DNA of 64,000 nucleotides from assembly GCF_030814015.1 (NCBI RefSeq), contig NZ_JAUSUL010000002.1:620001-684000 (forward strand), in the 5' to 3' direction. Under the pieces are notes generated by a model. The model was not told the origin of the DNA. It did no database searches and saw only the letters and a list, made by a program, of their open reading frames with translations. The translations under genes and the position numbers were made by a program. Position 1 is the first letter of the stretch. Each line of letters starts with the position of its first letter. Below are positions 8,551 to 16,271 of this stretch, in pieces. Source of the stretch: Amorphus orientalis. GTDB lineage: Bacteria; Pseudomonadota; Alphaproteobacteria; Rhizobiales; Amorphaceae.

Positions 8551-9827
8551 CGGGGTGCGCGGCCTCCAGTGATTTGGTGCGCGAAATCGGCGGCGCCGTC
8601 TGCGCCTTCGAGATGCTGCACAATGACGTCGAAATCGGCCTGCGCAACCGGCGCGTCGAACGGTCCCCCGTCGGGGATGATGTCGACGCCGGTTTCGCCG
8701 GCAACCAGGGTGAGATCGGACGCGCCGCGTCGGACGCAGCCCTTGCGGCAGCCCGACAGGTGCACGGACGCCGGCCAGGGACGAGCGGGCAGGTGCCGCG
8801 CCAGCCGGGCGGCGAGATCGTGGGTTTCGGCGTGGCCGCTGGCGCAGGCGGGGGCGCCCGGGCAGGTGACGATGCGCAGGCGCGGATCGGCCGGATCGTT
8901 GACGAGACCGCAGGCGGCAAGCCCGTGGAGGGCCGTCGAGGCTTTCTCCGGGGCCAGCGGCGCCAGGACGAGGCCGCGATTGGGGGCCAGCCGCAGCTCC
9001 GGGAGACCGGCCTCTTGGGCCACGTCTGCGGCGGCAGCGAGCATGTCCGCGGTGATCTGGCCGAACGGCGCAGCGGCGATCGCGGCGAAGCGGGCTGTCC
9101 CGAGCGGCACAAGACCGGCGCGGGGAGGATGCCCGGATCGGGTGGCCGGGCCCGGCTGGCCCTGGTCGACAAAGGGCTCGAGCTCCGTGTGCGGCAAAAG
9201 CCGGACCCGCCGGACGTTGTTGGCACGCAGGAGGCGGCCAAGCCTTTCAAGCAGAGCGCCAATGGTTTCCTCGAACGCAGCCGGGCTGACCGGCGCGCCC
9301 CAGACGACCCCGTTCTGCCGGGCGAGACCGATGAGGAGGTGGCCGGTGGCGGCTGTCCGTACGCGGATGTCCGGGGCCAGATGATCGAGGGGAAACCGGT
9401 CGTCGCAGTCGATGGCGACGAGGAATTTCGCAGGCAGCTCGACCTTGCGGGCTGCCCGTTCGACGGTGTCGGCGAGCGCGCGGCCGTCGAGCCCGCCGTC
9501 CGAGACCAGATCGGCGATGGGCGAGATAACGGTGACGCGGAACGGCGCACGCGGGGAGGGTTCGACCAGCCCGACACGCCCGAGCCGCGCTTCCAGCTCG
9601 GCCCGGGTGGCCTCGCGGACGCCCCGGATCTGGAGGTTGGCATGGCCGGTGATGTCGAGAACGCCGTTCCCGCAGGCCCGCGATGCCTCGGACACCGCCA
9701 GCGCCTGCTCCGGCGAGAGGACGCCATGGGGCGGATGCAGGCGCGCCAGCAGGCCGTCGCCCGATTCCATCGGACGCAGGATGCCGGGACACCAGCCGCG
9801 GGCGAGGGGATCGGCCGCCGCATTCAT
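8532..9827 (-). CDS. cobG: Precorrin-3B synthase (CobG monooxygenase)
   Basis: Oxygen-dependent oxidation of precorrin-3A to precorrin-3B, the hallmark of the aerobic pathway. The 431-residue protein belongs to the nitrite/sulfite reductase-like family. Four cysteines, Cys322 and Cys328 (CPGAPAC) and Cys360 and Cys364 (CRKGC), form the CX5C...CX3C [4Fe-4S] cluster motif. The ATG at 9825-9827 overlaps the cobN stop. Length and cysteine set are complete, so it is expected to be active. Confidence 0.94.
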   Translation of the reverse strand: MNAAADPLARGWCPGILRPMESGDGLLARLHPPHGVLSPEQALAVSEASRACGNGVLDITGHANLQIRGVREATRAELEARLGRVGLVEPSPRAPFRVTVISPIADLVSDGGLDGRALADTVERAARKVELPAKFLVAIDCDDRFPLDHLAPDIRVRTAATGHLLIGLARQNGVVWGAPVSPAAFEETIGALLERLGRLLRANNVRRVRLLPHTELEPFVDQGQPGPATRSGHPPRAGLVPLGTARFAAIAAAPFGQITADMLAAAADVAQEAGLPELRLAPNRGLVLAPLAPEKASTALHGLAACGLVNDPADPRLRIVTCPGAPACASGHAETHDLAARLARHLPARPWPASVHLSGCRKGCVRRGASDLTLVAGETGVDIIPDGGPFDAPVAQADFDVIVQHLEGADGAADFAHQITGGRAPRCATTT

Positions 9828-12800
9828 TCCGCCGCCTCGTCGAGAAGGGCCGCGGAATTGAGCCGGCTCTGCCAGATCCCGCGGCGGCGCAGGTCCGCGA
9901 GACGGTCGCGGATCGCCTGCTCGGCGGGGGCGTTCGCCTCGCGCAGCCGGGCATTGACCTCGTCGTCGAGCACATAGGCCTGGAGGATGGCGTCGAAGGC
10001 GCTCTCGGGCACCGCGTCGGTGGTGGCGGCGAAGACGTAAAGCGCCTCGACGCCCTGCGCGAGCTCCGCGCCGCCGCGCCAGCCGTGGGCAAGCTGGGCA
10101 TCGATCCAGCGCGGATTGGTGAGTCGGCCCCGGACGATGCGGGCGAGATCCTCCGTCAGCGTCCGGGACGTCGGACGGTCCGGGTTGGAGGTGTCGAGGC
10201 TGTAGAGGGCCGGATCGGCGCCGAGCTTGCGGGCGGCGGCGGCGAATCCGCCGAACGAATCCGCGATGGAATCCCCGTCGAGCAGGTCGCGCTCGCCGAC
10301 ATCGGTGGTGTGGACGAAGGCGTCCGCCGCCTCGACGCGGGCGGAAAAGCCCTGATGCGCCGTGCCGTCGCCGCCGCGTCCGCCGAAGGCGAGCCCGGTC
10401 TCGGCCAGATAGACCGCGCCCAGATCCTCCGTCGCCTCCCACTTGCCGTCGAGGGCCTGACCGGACACCCCGGCACCGTAGCGGCCCCAGGCCGCGCCGA
10501 AGATGCGGGCCATCTCGTCACCGGCCAGACGGGCTTCGGCCAGCGCGTTCCACTCGACGTCCTCGTCGAGGGCGGCGATCTCGCGAACCGCCTGATCGAT
10601 CAGCGCGATCTGGTCGGGGAAGGTGTCGCGGAACGCACCGGAGATCCGCACGGTGACGTCGATCCGTGGCCGGTCAAGGCGGGCCAGCGGCTGGATCTCG
10701 AAACCGGTCACACGGGTGGAAGCGTCGTCCCAGCGCGGCCTGGCGCCCATCAGCGCGAGGATGTGGGCGATGTCCTCGCCGCCGGTCCTGAGCGTCGGCG
10801 AGGCCCAGAGATCCATGACCACGCGGCGGGGCCAGTCGCCGTGATCCTGCAGATGCCGCCGCACCACCTCGGCCGCCGCCTTCTCGCCGAGATGGGAGGC
10901 CGCGCGGGTCGGAATGGCGCGGGGGTCGACCGTCGACAGATTGCGGCCGGTGGGGATCACGTCGTGGCGGCCCCGCGACGGAGAGCCGGCCGGACCGGGC
11001 ACGACGAAGCGTCCGTCGAGAGCGGTCAGCAATCCGTCGCGCTCCCCGGACGAGCAGCTCTCATAGCCTTCCGGGGCGTCGGCGAAGACATGCAGGCCTT
11101 CGCGCACGTTGATCTCGCCCAGATCGCACAGATGGGCGTCGAGCCGGGTGAGGGCGTCGGCCATCTCCATGTCGCGGGTGACGCCGCATTCGGCGGCAAG
11201 CCCGCAGATCTCGGCGCGCTCCAGAATATCGGCGGCGACCAGATCGGCCCGGCGCGGGTCCAGCACCTGCGCCTCGGAGAATTCTTCCACCAGTTCGCGC
11301 AGCGCGGCGGCTTCGCCGTGCAGCCCCGCTTCGCCGACGAGGGGCGTCAGGTGGCCGATGGTCACGCCGGAAATCCGGCGCTTGGCGGGAGCCGCTTCGC
11401 CCGGATCGTCGACGATGAAGGGATAGATCACCGGCATCGCGCCGACCGCCAGCCGCGGCCAGCAGGACGGCGACAGCGCCACCGCCTTGCCCGGCAACCA
11501 TTCGGTGGTGCCGTGGGTGCCGAGATGGATCATCGCGTCGAAGCCGCGTCGCAGCGCGAGATAGAACGCAAGATAGGCGTGAGTCGGGATCTCGTCGGGG
11601 TCGTGATAGATCGCCTTGCGATCCGTGCCCCGGCTGCGGTCGGGCTGCAGGGCGACGATCGCGGTGCCCGCGCGCGCCACGGGGAAGCGGAAGGTGCCAT
11701 CCACGCAGGACGGATCCGTCTCCGGCTCGCCCCAGCGGTCCAGCAGCGCATCGCGCCGGTCGGCGGGGAGTGTGTCCAGCCAGGCCCGGTAGTCGGCGAG
11801 CGGGATGGCGAGCTCACTGCCGGGGCGCTCAGACTGGCTTCCCGTTGTCGCGGGAGGGAGCGGAGAGTGAGGATCGGCTTCGGTATTTGCCGCAGCCTCG
11901 CCACCGACGCCGCTCATCCCCGCGGAAGCGGGGATCGAGGGCGTGTCTCGCAGCCACCCGTTATCCGGCCCTGGACTCCCGCCTTCGCGGGAGTGAGCGG
12001 AGAGTGGGGCGGATGCCGGAGTCGTGATCGCTGGCGCTTCGGAGCTGGGCCCTGGATCCCCGCCTTCGCAGGGATGAGCGGAGACTGAGGCCGATACCGA
12101 AGGCGTGATCGCCGGAGTATGGGGACGGTCGGCGTGGCCGGCTGTCAGCAGTTGCATCAATTGCTGGCCGTCGAAGTCCCGCTGCGTGGCGTAGCCGGCC
12201 TCGGCCAGGACATCGAGGATGCGGCAGCTGGACGCCGGTGTGTCGAGCCCGACGGCAAAGCCGGCGCGACCGGCCCGGGCCGGATAGTCGGAGAGCACGA
12301 CGGCGACGCGACGTTCCGCCGCTGGCTTGCGGCGCAGCCGCACCCAGCCGGCCGCCTGGGACGCAAGCGCCTCGATGCCGTCCCGGTAGGGCACCTGCAC
12401 GCGGCGGGCGAAGGCGAGCGCCGGATCTTCGGCGGCTTCCTCGCGGAACGAGATCGGATAGCCGGACATCCGACCGTCGAATTCCGGAAGCGCGACCTGC
12501 ATGGCGAGGTCGGCGGCGGCGAGCCCGCGATCGGAGGCCTCCCAGGCTTCCTGACGGCTGCCGGAGGGGGTGGCCTGAAGGATGGGGCAGTCGGCCCGGT
12601 CGAGCACGAACTCGGCATCCTGACGGGCGGAGAAGGCGGTGGTGGAGACGATCACGTCCGGGCGGCGGGCTTCGATGAGCTGCGCGAGGCCGTCCTTGAC
12701 GCGCGGATCCTTCAGGCTGGTCACCCCGAGGATCAGCGGCTCCAGCCCCTCGGCGGAGAGAGCTTCGGAAAGGGCCGCCAGGGGCGCGGTCTCGCCGGCG

Positions 12801-13633
12801 AGGATCGCCGACCGGTAGGCAATGACCAGGGCGAGGGGCGCGCCGCCAGCGTCTTCGGGGTCAGATTGGTGGGGCGCCTTTCCCCTTGCTCCGCTCATTC
12901 CCGCGGAAGCGGGAATCCATAGGGCATCTGCAATGGCGTCCGGAAACTCCGTATGGACACCCGCCTTCGCGGGAGTGAGCGGAGTTTGGGGCGGTCGCTG
13001 ATTGGCCAGATCATCCGGGGATTGGTCGGGAGAGGCGTCCCTGGATCGGGAACCGCCAAGGTCACCGACCGGATCGAAGATGCCGCGCGCGTCGTCCCAG
13101 CCGACCAGCGCTGGCACGTCCTGAAGCGACACCACCGCTCCCTCGTGGCCGATCTCCCGGCCGAGCAGGCCGAGCAATGCGGCCATGTTCTCCACGCCGC
13201 CGGCGGAGAAGTGGGCATCGATCTCGGCGCGGAGGTCGTCGGTCACGGTCGAGTGGGCATCCAGCCGCGCGTCGGCGCGTCCGTCGCCGGGAATGACGGC
13301 GAGCTTGATGCCGTTCTGGCGACAGCATGCCGAGACCGCCTCGACGCCGTAGCGCCAGTAGTCGAGACCGCCGAGACAGCGGACAACCACGGCTTTCGCC
13401 CGGGAGAGCGTCTTGTCGATGTAGAAGTCCACCGACAGCGGATGCCGCAGCCGCTTGAGGCTGGCGAGCCGGAGCGAGGGACCCGTGCCGCCGGTCCGGT
13501 CATGGGCGGCGGCGATCGCCGACAGGTCGGAATCGGCGAACGAGAGGATGACGATGTCTCCCGGCGGCTGCGCGAGATCGACGGCGGTCTCGCCGTCGTC
13601 GAGGCTCACGCTGGAAACCGGGAGAAGATGCAT
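9824..13633 (-). CDS. cobN: Cobaltochelatase subunit CobN, with in-frame palindromic repeats
   Basis: Large subunit of the ATP-dependent CobNST chelatase that inserts cobalt into hydrogenobyrinate a,c-diamide. The 1269 residues show family blocks such as GTHGTTEWLPGKAVALSP and RVTGFEIQPLARLDRPRIDV. Two low-complexity stretches do not look like CobN: about residues 214-248 and 505-605. They are translations of palindromic repeats at 12890-12990 and 11834-12130 and contain peptides such as SAHSREGGSPGP and IPASAGMSG. The frame stays open through all copies. Overlaps cobG by ATGA and follows cobW after 21 bp. CobS and CobT are not in the window. Confidence 0.95.
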   Translation of the reverse strand: MHLLPVSSVSLDDGETAVDLAQPPGDIVILSFADSDLSAIAAAHDRTGGTGPSLRLASLKRLRHPLSVDFYIDKTLSRAKAVVVRCLGGLDYWRYGVEAVSACCRQNGIKLAVIPGDGRADARLDAHSTVTDDLRAEIDAHFSAGGVENMAALLGLLGREIGHEGAVVSLQDVPALVGWDDARGIFDPVGDLGGSRSRDASPDQSPDDLANQRPPQTPLTPAKAGVHTEFPDAIADALWIPASAGMSGARGKAPHQSDPEDAGGAPLALVIAYRSAILAGETAPLAALSEALSAEGLEPLILGVTSLKDPRVKDGLAQLIEARRPDVIVSTTAFSARQDAEFVLDRADCPILQATPSGSRQEAWEASDRGLAAADLAMQVALPEFDGRMSGYPISFREEAAEDPALAFARRVQVPYRDGIEALASQAAGWVRLRRKPAAERRVAVVLSDYPARAGRAGFAVGLDTPASSCRILDVLAEAGYATQRDFDGQQLMQLLTAGHADRPHTPAITPSVSASVSAHPCEGGDPGPSSEAPAITTPASAPLSAHSREGGSPGPDNGWLRDTPSIPASAGMSGVGGEAAANTEADPHSPLPPATTGSQSERPGSELAIPLADYRAWLDTLPADRRDALLDRWGEPETDPSCVDGTFRFPVARAGTAIVALQPDRSRGTDRKAIYHDPDEIPTHAYLAFYLALRRGFDAMIHLGTHGTTEWLPGKAVALSPSCWPRLAVGAMPVIYPFIVDDPGEAAPAKRRISGVTIGHLTPLVGEAGLHGEAAALRELVEEFSEAQVLDPRRADLVAADILERAEICGLAAECGVTRDMEMADALTRLDAHLCDLGEINVREGLHVFADAPEGYESCSSGERDGLLTALDGRFVVPGPAGSPSRGRHDVIPTGRNLSTVDPRAIPTRAASHLGEKAAAEVVRRHLQDHGDWPRRVVMDLWASPTLRTGGEDIAHILALMGARPRWDDASTRVTGFEIQPLARLDRPRIDVTVRISGAFRDTFPDQIALIDQAVREIAALDEDVEWNALAEARLAGDEMARIFGAAWGRYGAGVSGQALDGKWEATEDLGAVYLAETGLAFGGRGGDGTAHQGFSARVEAADAFVHTTDVGERDLLDGDSIADSFGGFAAAARKLGADPALYSLDTSNPDRPTSRTLTEDLARIVRGRLTNPRWIDAQLAHGWRGGAELAQGVEALYVFAATTDAVPESAFDAILQAYVLDDEVNARLREANAPAEQAIRDRLADLRRRGIWQSRLNSAALLDEAAE
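11834..12130. repeat. REP-like palindrome cluster inside cobN with 81-bp tandem duplication
   Basis: At least four copies of a palindrome with core CCCGC(n)AAGCGGG and flanking CGCTCAT/ATGAGCG. Copies lie at 11834-11866 (degenerate), 11910-11940, 11969-12005 and 12048-12086. The 11910 copy is inverted relative to the others. The last two copies with their right flanks form a tandem repeat with a period of exactly 81 bp (11969 and 12050), that is 27 codons, so the cobN frame is kept. Coding-strand translations differ by frame: SAHPCEGGDPGP, SAHSREGGSPGP, IPASAGMSG, SPLPPATTG. Confidence 0.85.
12890..12990. repeat. Inverted pair of REP-like palindromes (REPIN-like) inside cobN
   Basis: Two head-to-head copies of the same palindrome family: 12890-12925 (TCCGCTCATTCCCGCGGAAG onward) and 12950-12990 (GTATGGACACCCGCCTTCGC onward, then GGGAGTGAGCGGA), separated by about 25 bp. 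On the cobN strand they are read as TPLTPAKAGVHT and ALWIPASAGMSG, about residues 214-248, without a stop or frameshift. The arrangement matches the paired-inverted REP units described in bacterial genomes. Confidence 0.85.
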
Positions 13634-13654
13634 CGTCGGGGGTCCTGCCTGATT

Positions 13655-14707
13655 TTACGCGCTGAGGGCCGCTTCGGCGGACAGGGCGCGTTCCACGGCG
13701 GCCTGATCGAACCCTTTCAGGCCGATCACCACGAGCCGGCCGTCGCGGGCTTCGCCCGGCTTCCACGGTCGGTCGAAATGATGGGCGACACGGCGGCCGA
13801 CGCCCTGGACAACGAGCCGCATCGGCTTGCCCTCGACGGGCACGAAGCCCTTGATACGCAGCACGCCGTCGATCTCGGCGGCCGCCATGACCTTCTCGAT
13901 CAGGGCTTCCGGGCTCGCCGTGCTGCCGACCGTCATGGCCGCGGTGTCGAAATCGTCGTGGTCGTGGTCTTCGACGCCGTCGTGATGGGTCTTGCGCTGG
14001 TCCAGATCGTCCTCGACGGCGGCGCCGAGGCCGAGCAGCAGCTTCGGGTCGACCTGGCCGTGGCTGGTCTCGACGATCTTCACCGCGCGCGGCAGGTGGT
14101 CCTCGATCTCCGCGCGCGCCTTCTGGCGGGCGGCGTCGTCCATCAGGTCCGCCTTGTTCATCAGGATCATGTCGGCGCAGAGGATCTGGTCCTCGAACAC
14201 CTCTTCCAGCGGATTGTCGTGATCGACCGACTGGTCGCGCTCGCGCTGGGCCTTCAGGGCCTCCGGATCCTCGACGAACATGCCGTCGGCGACGGCCGGG
14301 CCGTCGACCACGGCGATCACGCCGTCCACGGTGAGCCGCGACTTGATCTGCGGCCAGTTGAAAGCGGTGACCAGCGGCTTCGGCAGGGCGAGGCCGGAGG
14401 TCTCGATCAGGATGTGGTCGGGCGGCGTGTCCCAGCTCAGAAGCGTGTCGAGGGCCGGCAGGAAGTCGTCGGCGACCGTGCAGCAGATGCAGCCGTTGGG
14501 CAGTTCGACCACCTGGCCGTCGCCGCATCCCTCGATGCCGCAGCCTTCCAGGAACGAGCCGTCGAAGCCGACGTCGCCGAACTCGTTGACGAGGATGGCG
14601 ATGCGGGCGCCGTTGGCGTTTTCCAGGACGTGGCGGACCAGTGTGGTCTTGCCGGCCCCCAGGAAGCCGGTGACGATCGTGCAGGGGATCTTGGCAAAGC
14701 CGGTCAT
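13655..14707 (-). CDS. cobW: Cobalamin biosynthesis protein CobW (COG0523 GTPase)
   Basis: G3E-family P-loop GTPase thought to deliver cobalt (metallochaperone) to the B12 chelatase. The 350 residues have Walker A GFLGAGKTT (14-22), the metal-binding GCICC motif (Cys73, Cys75, Cys76), the NKAD guanine-specificity motif, a His/Asp-rich segment (HHDGVEDHDHDD) before the C-terminal CobW_C domain, and a Trp-Lys-Pro-Gly stretch near the end. The start overlaps the DUF1636 stop by one base (TGATG). Lies directly upstream of cobN, as is usual. Confidence 0.94.
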   Translation of the reverse strand: MTGFAKIPCTIVTGFLGAGKTTLVRHVLENANGARIAILVNEFGDVGFDGSFLEGCGIEGCGDGQVVELPNGCICCTVADDFLPALDTLLSWDTPPDHILIETSGLALPKPLVTAFNWPQIKSRLTVDGVIAVVDGPAVADGMFVEDPEALKAQRERDQSVDHDNPLEEVFEDQILCADMILMNKADLMDDAARQKARAEIEDHLPRAVKIVETSHGQVDPKLLLGLGAAVEDDLDQRKTHHDGVEDHDHDDFDTAAMTVGSTASPEALIEKVMAAAEIDGVLRIKGFVPVEGKPMRLVVQGVGRRVAHHFDRPWKPGEARDGRLVVIGLKGFDQAAVERALSAEAALSA

Positions 14708-15117
14708 CAGGCGTCTCCAGTCTTCATCGGGGGAATGCGGGCGACGACGCCCTTCTTGAATTCGGTCGGCCGCTGCCGCCACGGGACGATCCCGTCGGCG
14801 GTCTCGGCGTAAAGGCCGATCCCGGCCAGGATCGTGTCGGCGGAGTGCTCGGCGTCGAGATCGCCGTAGACATAGGTCCAGCGGTCGGGGCCGGAGACGG
14901 CGACCGTGCACGGGCGCTTGCAGACCGACAGGCATTCGACAGGCTCGATGGCGATGCGGCCGGCGAGATCGGGATCGCGTGCCAGGCGGTCTTCCAGCGC
15001 GGCATGGAGCCGGGCGCCGGGGCGGGCGGGATCGTCGGACGGCATGCCGGGTGCGCGGCAGGTGGTGCACACCATCAGCCGCACCGGCTCGTCGGTCGGG
15101 GAAAGCTGTCGGGTCAT
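14707..15117 (-). CDS. DUF1636 family metal-binding protein
   Basis: 136-residue protein of the DUF1636 family, often found beside cobW. Cys17 and Cys20 (CTTC) and Cys62, Cys66 and Cys70 (CLSVCKRPC) resemble thioredoxin-like [2Fe-2S] ferredoxins, so metal or cluster binding is likely; the function is not established. Start chosen at MTRQLSP (ATG 15115-15117); upstream in-frame codons fall in the riboswitch leader. It is the first gene behind the cobalamin riboswitch, so it should be repressed by B12 together with cobW and cobN. Confidence 0.85.
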   Translation of the reverse strand: MTRQLSPTDEPVRLMVCTTCRAPGMPSDDPARPGARLHAALEDRLARDPDLAGRIAIEPVECLSVCKRPCTVAVSGPDRWTYVYGDLDAEHSADTILAGIGLYAETADGIVPWRQRPTEFKKGVVARIPPMKTGDA

Positions 15118-15208
15118 GACGCACCGTCCGTGCGTCGGATGTCTCGGTCCAAAAGAATGCTCCGTCGTCTGCGGCGTTTCGGCCGGCTCACCTTCTACGG
15201 ACGGAGCG

Positions 15209-15226
15209 GGGAACCTTCCGGTTCCC
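15209..15226 (-). promoter_or_regulatory. Leader hairpin between riboswitch and first gene
   Basis: Perfect 7-bp stem GGGAACC/GGTTCCC with a 4-base loop, located in the roughly 160-nt leader between the aptamer and the DUF1636 start. There is no T-run after it, so it is not a canonical terminator. It could be part of the expression platform or incidental. Confidence 0.3.
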
Positions 15227-15277
15227 GGCACAGCAGGATCCGTTCACCCCGACGGATCCGCCCATAGAAGCGCATGA

Positions 15278-15449
15278 TGACGGCAGGTCTCCTGGCTTGC
15301 GGGCCTTGTCGCGTCGTCCACGGCCTTCCCGGAGAGCTCGGCTCCAGTGGCGTCGAAGCGGACGACGACCCGCTCACAGTTGCGGGGGCAGCCGCGGCCT
15401 TGGAGGACACTCCGCACCGCGTTCCCTTTTCACCCCGAAGCGGGGCACC
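15278..15449 (-). promoter_or_regulatory. Cobalamin (B12) riboswitch
   Basis: Read on the minus strand, the segment contains the ordered hallmarks of the AdoCbl aptamer: a 5' GGTGCC, AAAAGGGAA, GCTGCCCCCGCAACTGTGAG (core J3/4 and P4 region), the B12 box GCCACTG (15345-15351), GGGAAGGCC, and the closing GCAAGCCAGGAGACCTGCC (15282-15300). It precedes DUF1636-cobW-cobN-cobG-cobH-cobI-cobJ. The expected effect is that B12 binding lowers expression of this operon; whether it acts on translation or termination cannot be seen. Confidence 0.95.
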
Positions 15450-15598
15450 GTCTGCCCACATGGATAAAGGGCGGGCGGTGCCGACGCAAGGTGGGGGCCT
15501 GGTCGGAGGCCCCGCTGGTGCGTTTCCGGCGACGAACCGGTTTCCTCTTAACGGCCAAAGGCTCTAGGCTCCGGCCGCTTTCAAGAAGGACCGATCCA

Positions 15599-16207
15599 GT
15601 GACCGAGACCGATGCAGACGCCCGCCACCGGCTGAAGATGCAGAAGCGCAAGGAGGTGCAGGACCGCGAGGTCGCCTCCAAGACGATCGAGAAGGGGCTG
15701 CTGATCGTCAACACCGGGCCGGGCAAGGGCAAGTCGACGGCGGCGATGGGGCTGATCCTGCGCGCGCTGGGGCACGGCTGGAAGATCGGCGTGGTCCAGT
15801 TCATCAAGGGTGCCTGGGAGACCGGGGAAGCCACGGCGCTCAAGCGGTTCGAGGACCAGATTTCGTGGCACACCATGGGCGAGGGCTTCACCTGGGAGAC
15901 CCAGGACCGGGCCCGGGACGTGGCCGCCGCCACGGCCGCCTGGGAGAAGGCCTGCGCGCTGATGGCCGATCCGGAGATCCGGCTGGTGGTGCTCGACGAG
16001 CTCAACATCGCGCTGCGCTACGACTATCTGCCGCTGGACGACGTGGTCGCGACGCTGGCCGCGCGCCGGAACGACCTGCACGTCGTGGTCACCGGCCGAA
16101 ACGCCAAGCCGGAGCTGATCGAGGCGGCCGATCTGGTCACCGAGATGACGCTGGTGAAGCATCACTTCGCCGGCGGCGTGAAGGCCCAGGAAGGCATCGA
16201 GTTCTGA
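15599..16207 (+). CDS. cobO: Cob(I)yrinate a,c-diamide adenosyltransferase
   Basis: CobA/CobO-type ATP:corrinoid adenosyltransferase that attaches the upper 5'-deoxyadenosyl ligand. The 202-residue product has the P-loop [14 protein letters not shown] (about residues 38-51), [12 protein letters not shown], and the [20 protein letters not shown] segment typical of the family. The GTG start (15599-15601) has an AAGGA ribosome-binding site 8 bases upstream (15586-15590). First gene of cobO-cobQ, divergent from the riboswitch operon. Confidence 0.96.
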   Translation: MTETDADARHRLKMQKRKEVQDREVASKTIEKGLLIVNTGPGKGKSTAAMGLILRALGHGWKIGVVQFIKGAWETGEATALKRFEDQISWHTMGEGFTWETQDRARDVAAATAAWEKACALMADPEIRLVVLDELNIALRYDYLPLDDVVATLAARRNDLHVVVTGRNAKPELIEAADLVTEMTLVKHHFAGGVKAQEGIEF

Positions 16208-16239
16208 TGGGGGAGATCCTGCGGGGCAACGGGTCAGAG

Positions 16240-16266
16240 ACCGCTCATGCCCGCGAATGCCGGTCT
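16240..16266. repeat. Degenerate REP-like palindrome at the cobQ start
   Basis: CCGCTCATGCCCGCGAATGC followed by CGGTCTC matches the window's palindrome family (CCGCTCATCCCCGCGAAAGC) with a few changes. It lies between cobO and cobQ and contains the upstream candidate ATG of cobQ at 16257. Confidence 0.55.
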
Positions 16267-16271
16267 CGCAC

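Noticed and set aside
9683-12088. 801-codon plus-strand frame opposite cobN
   Set aside because: Low-complexity shadow translation; cobN is unambiguous on the minus strand.
15195-15461. Possible small ORF in the leader upstream of DUF1636
   Set aside because: It coincides with the cobalamin riboswitch, whose conserved RNA elements explain the sequence.
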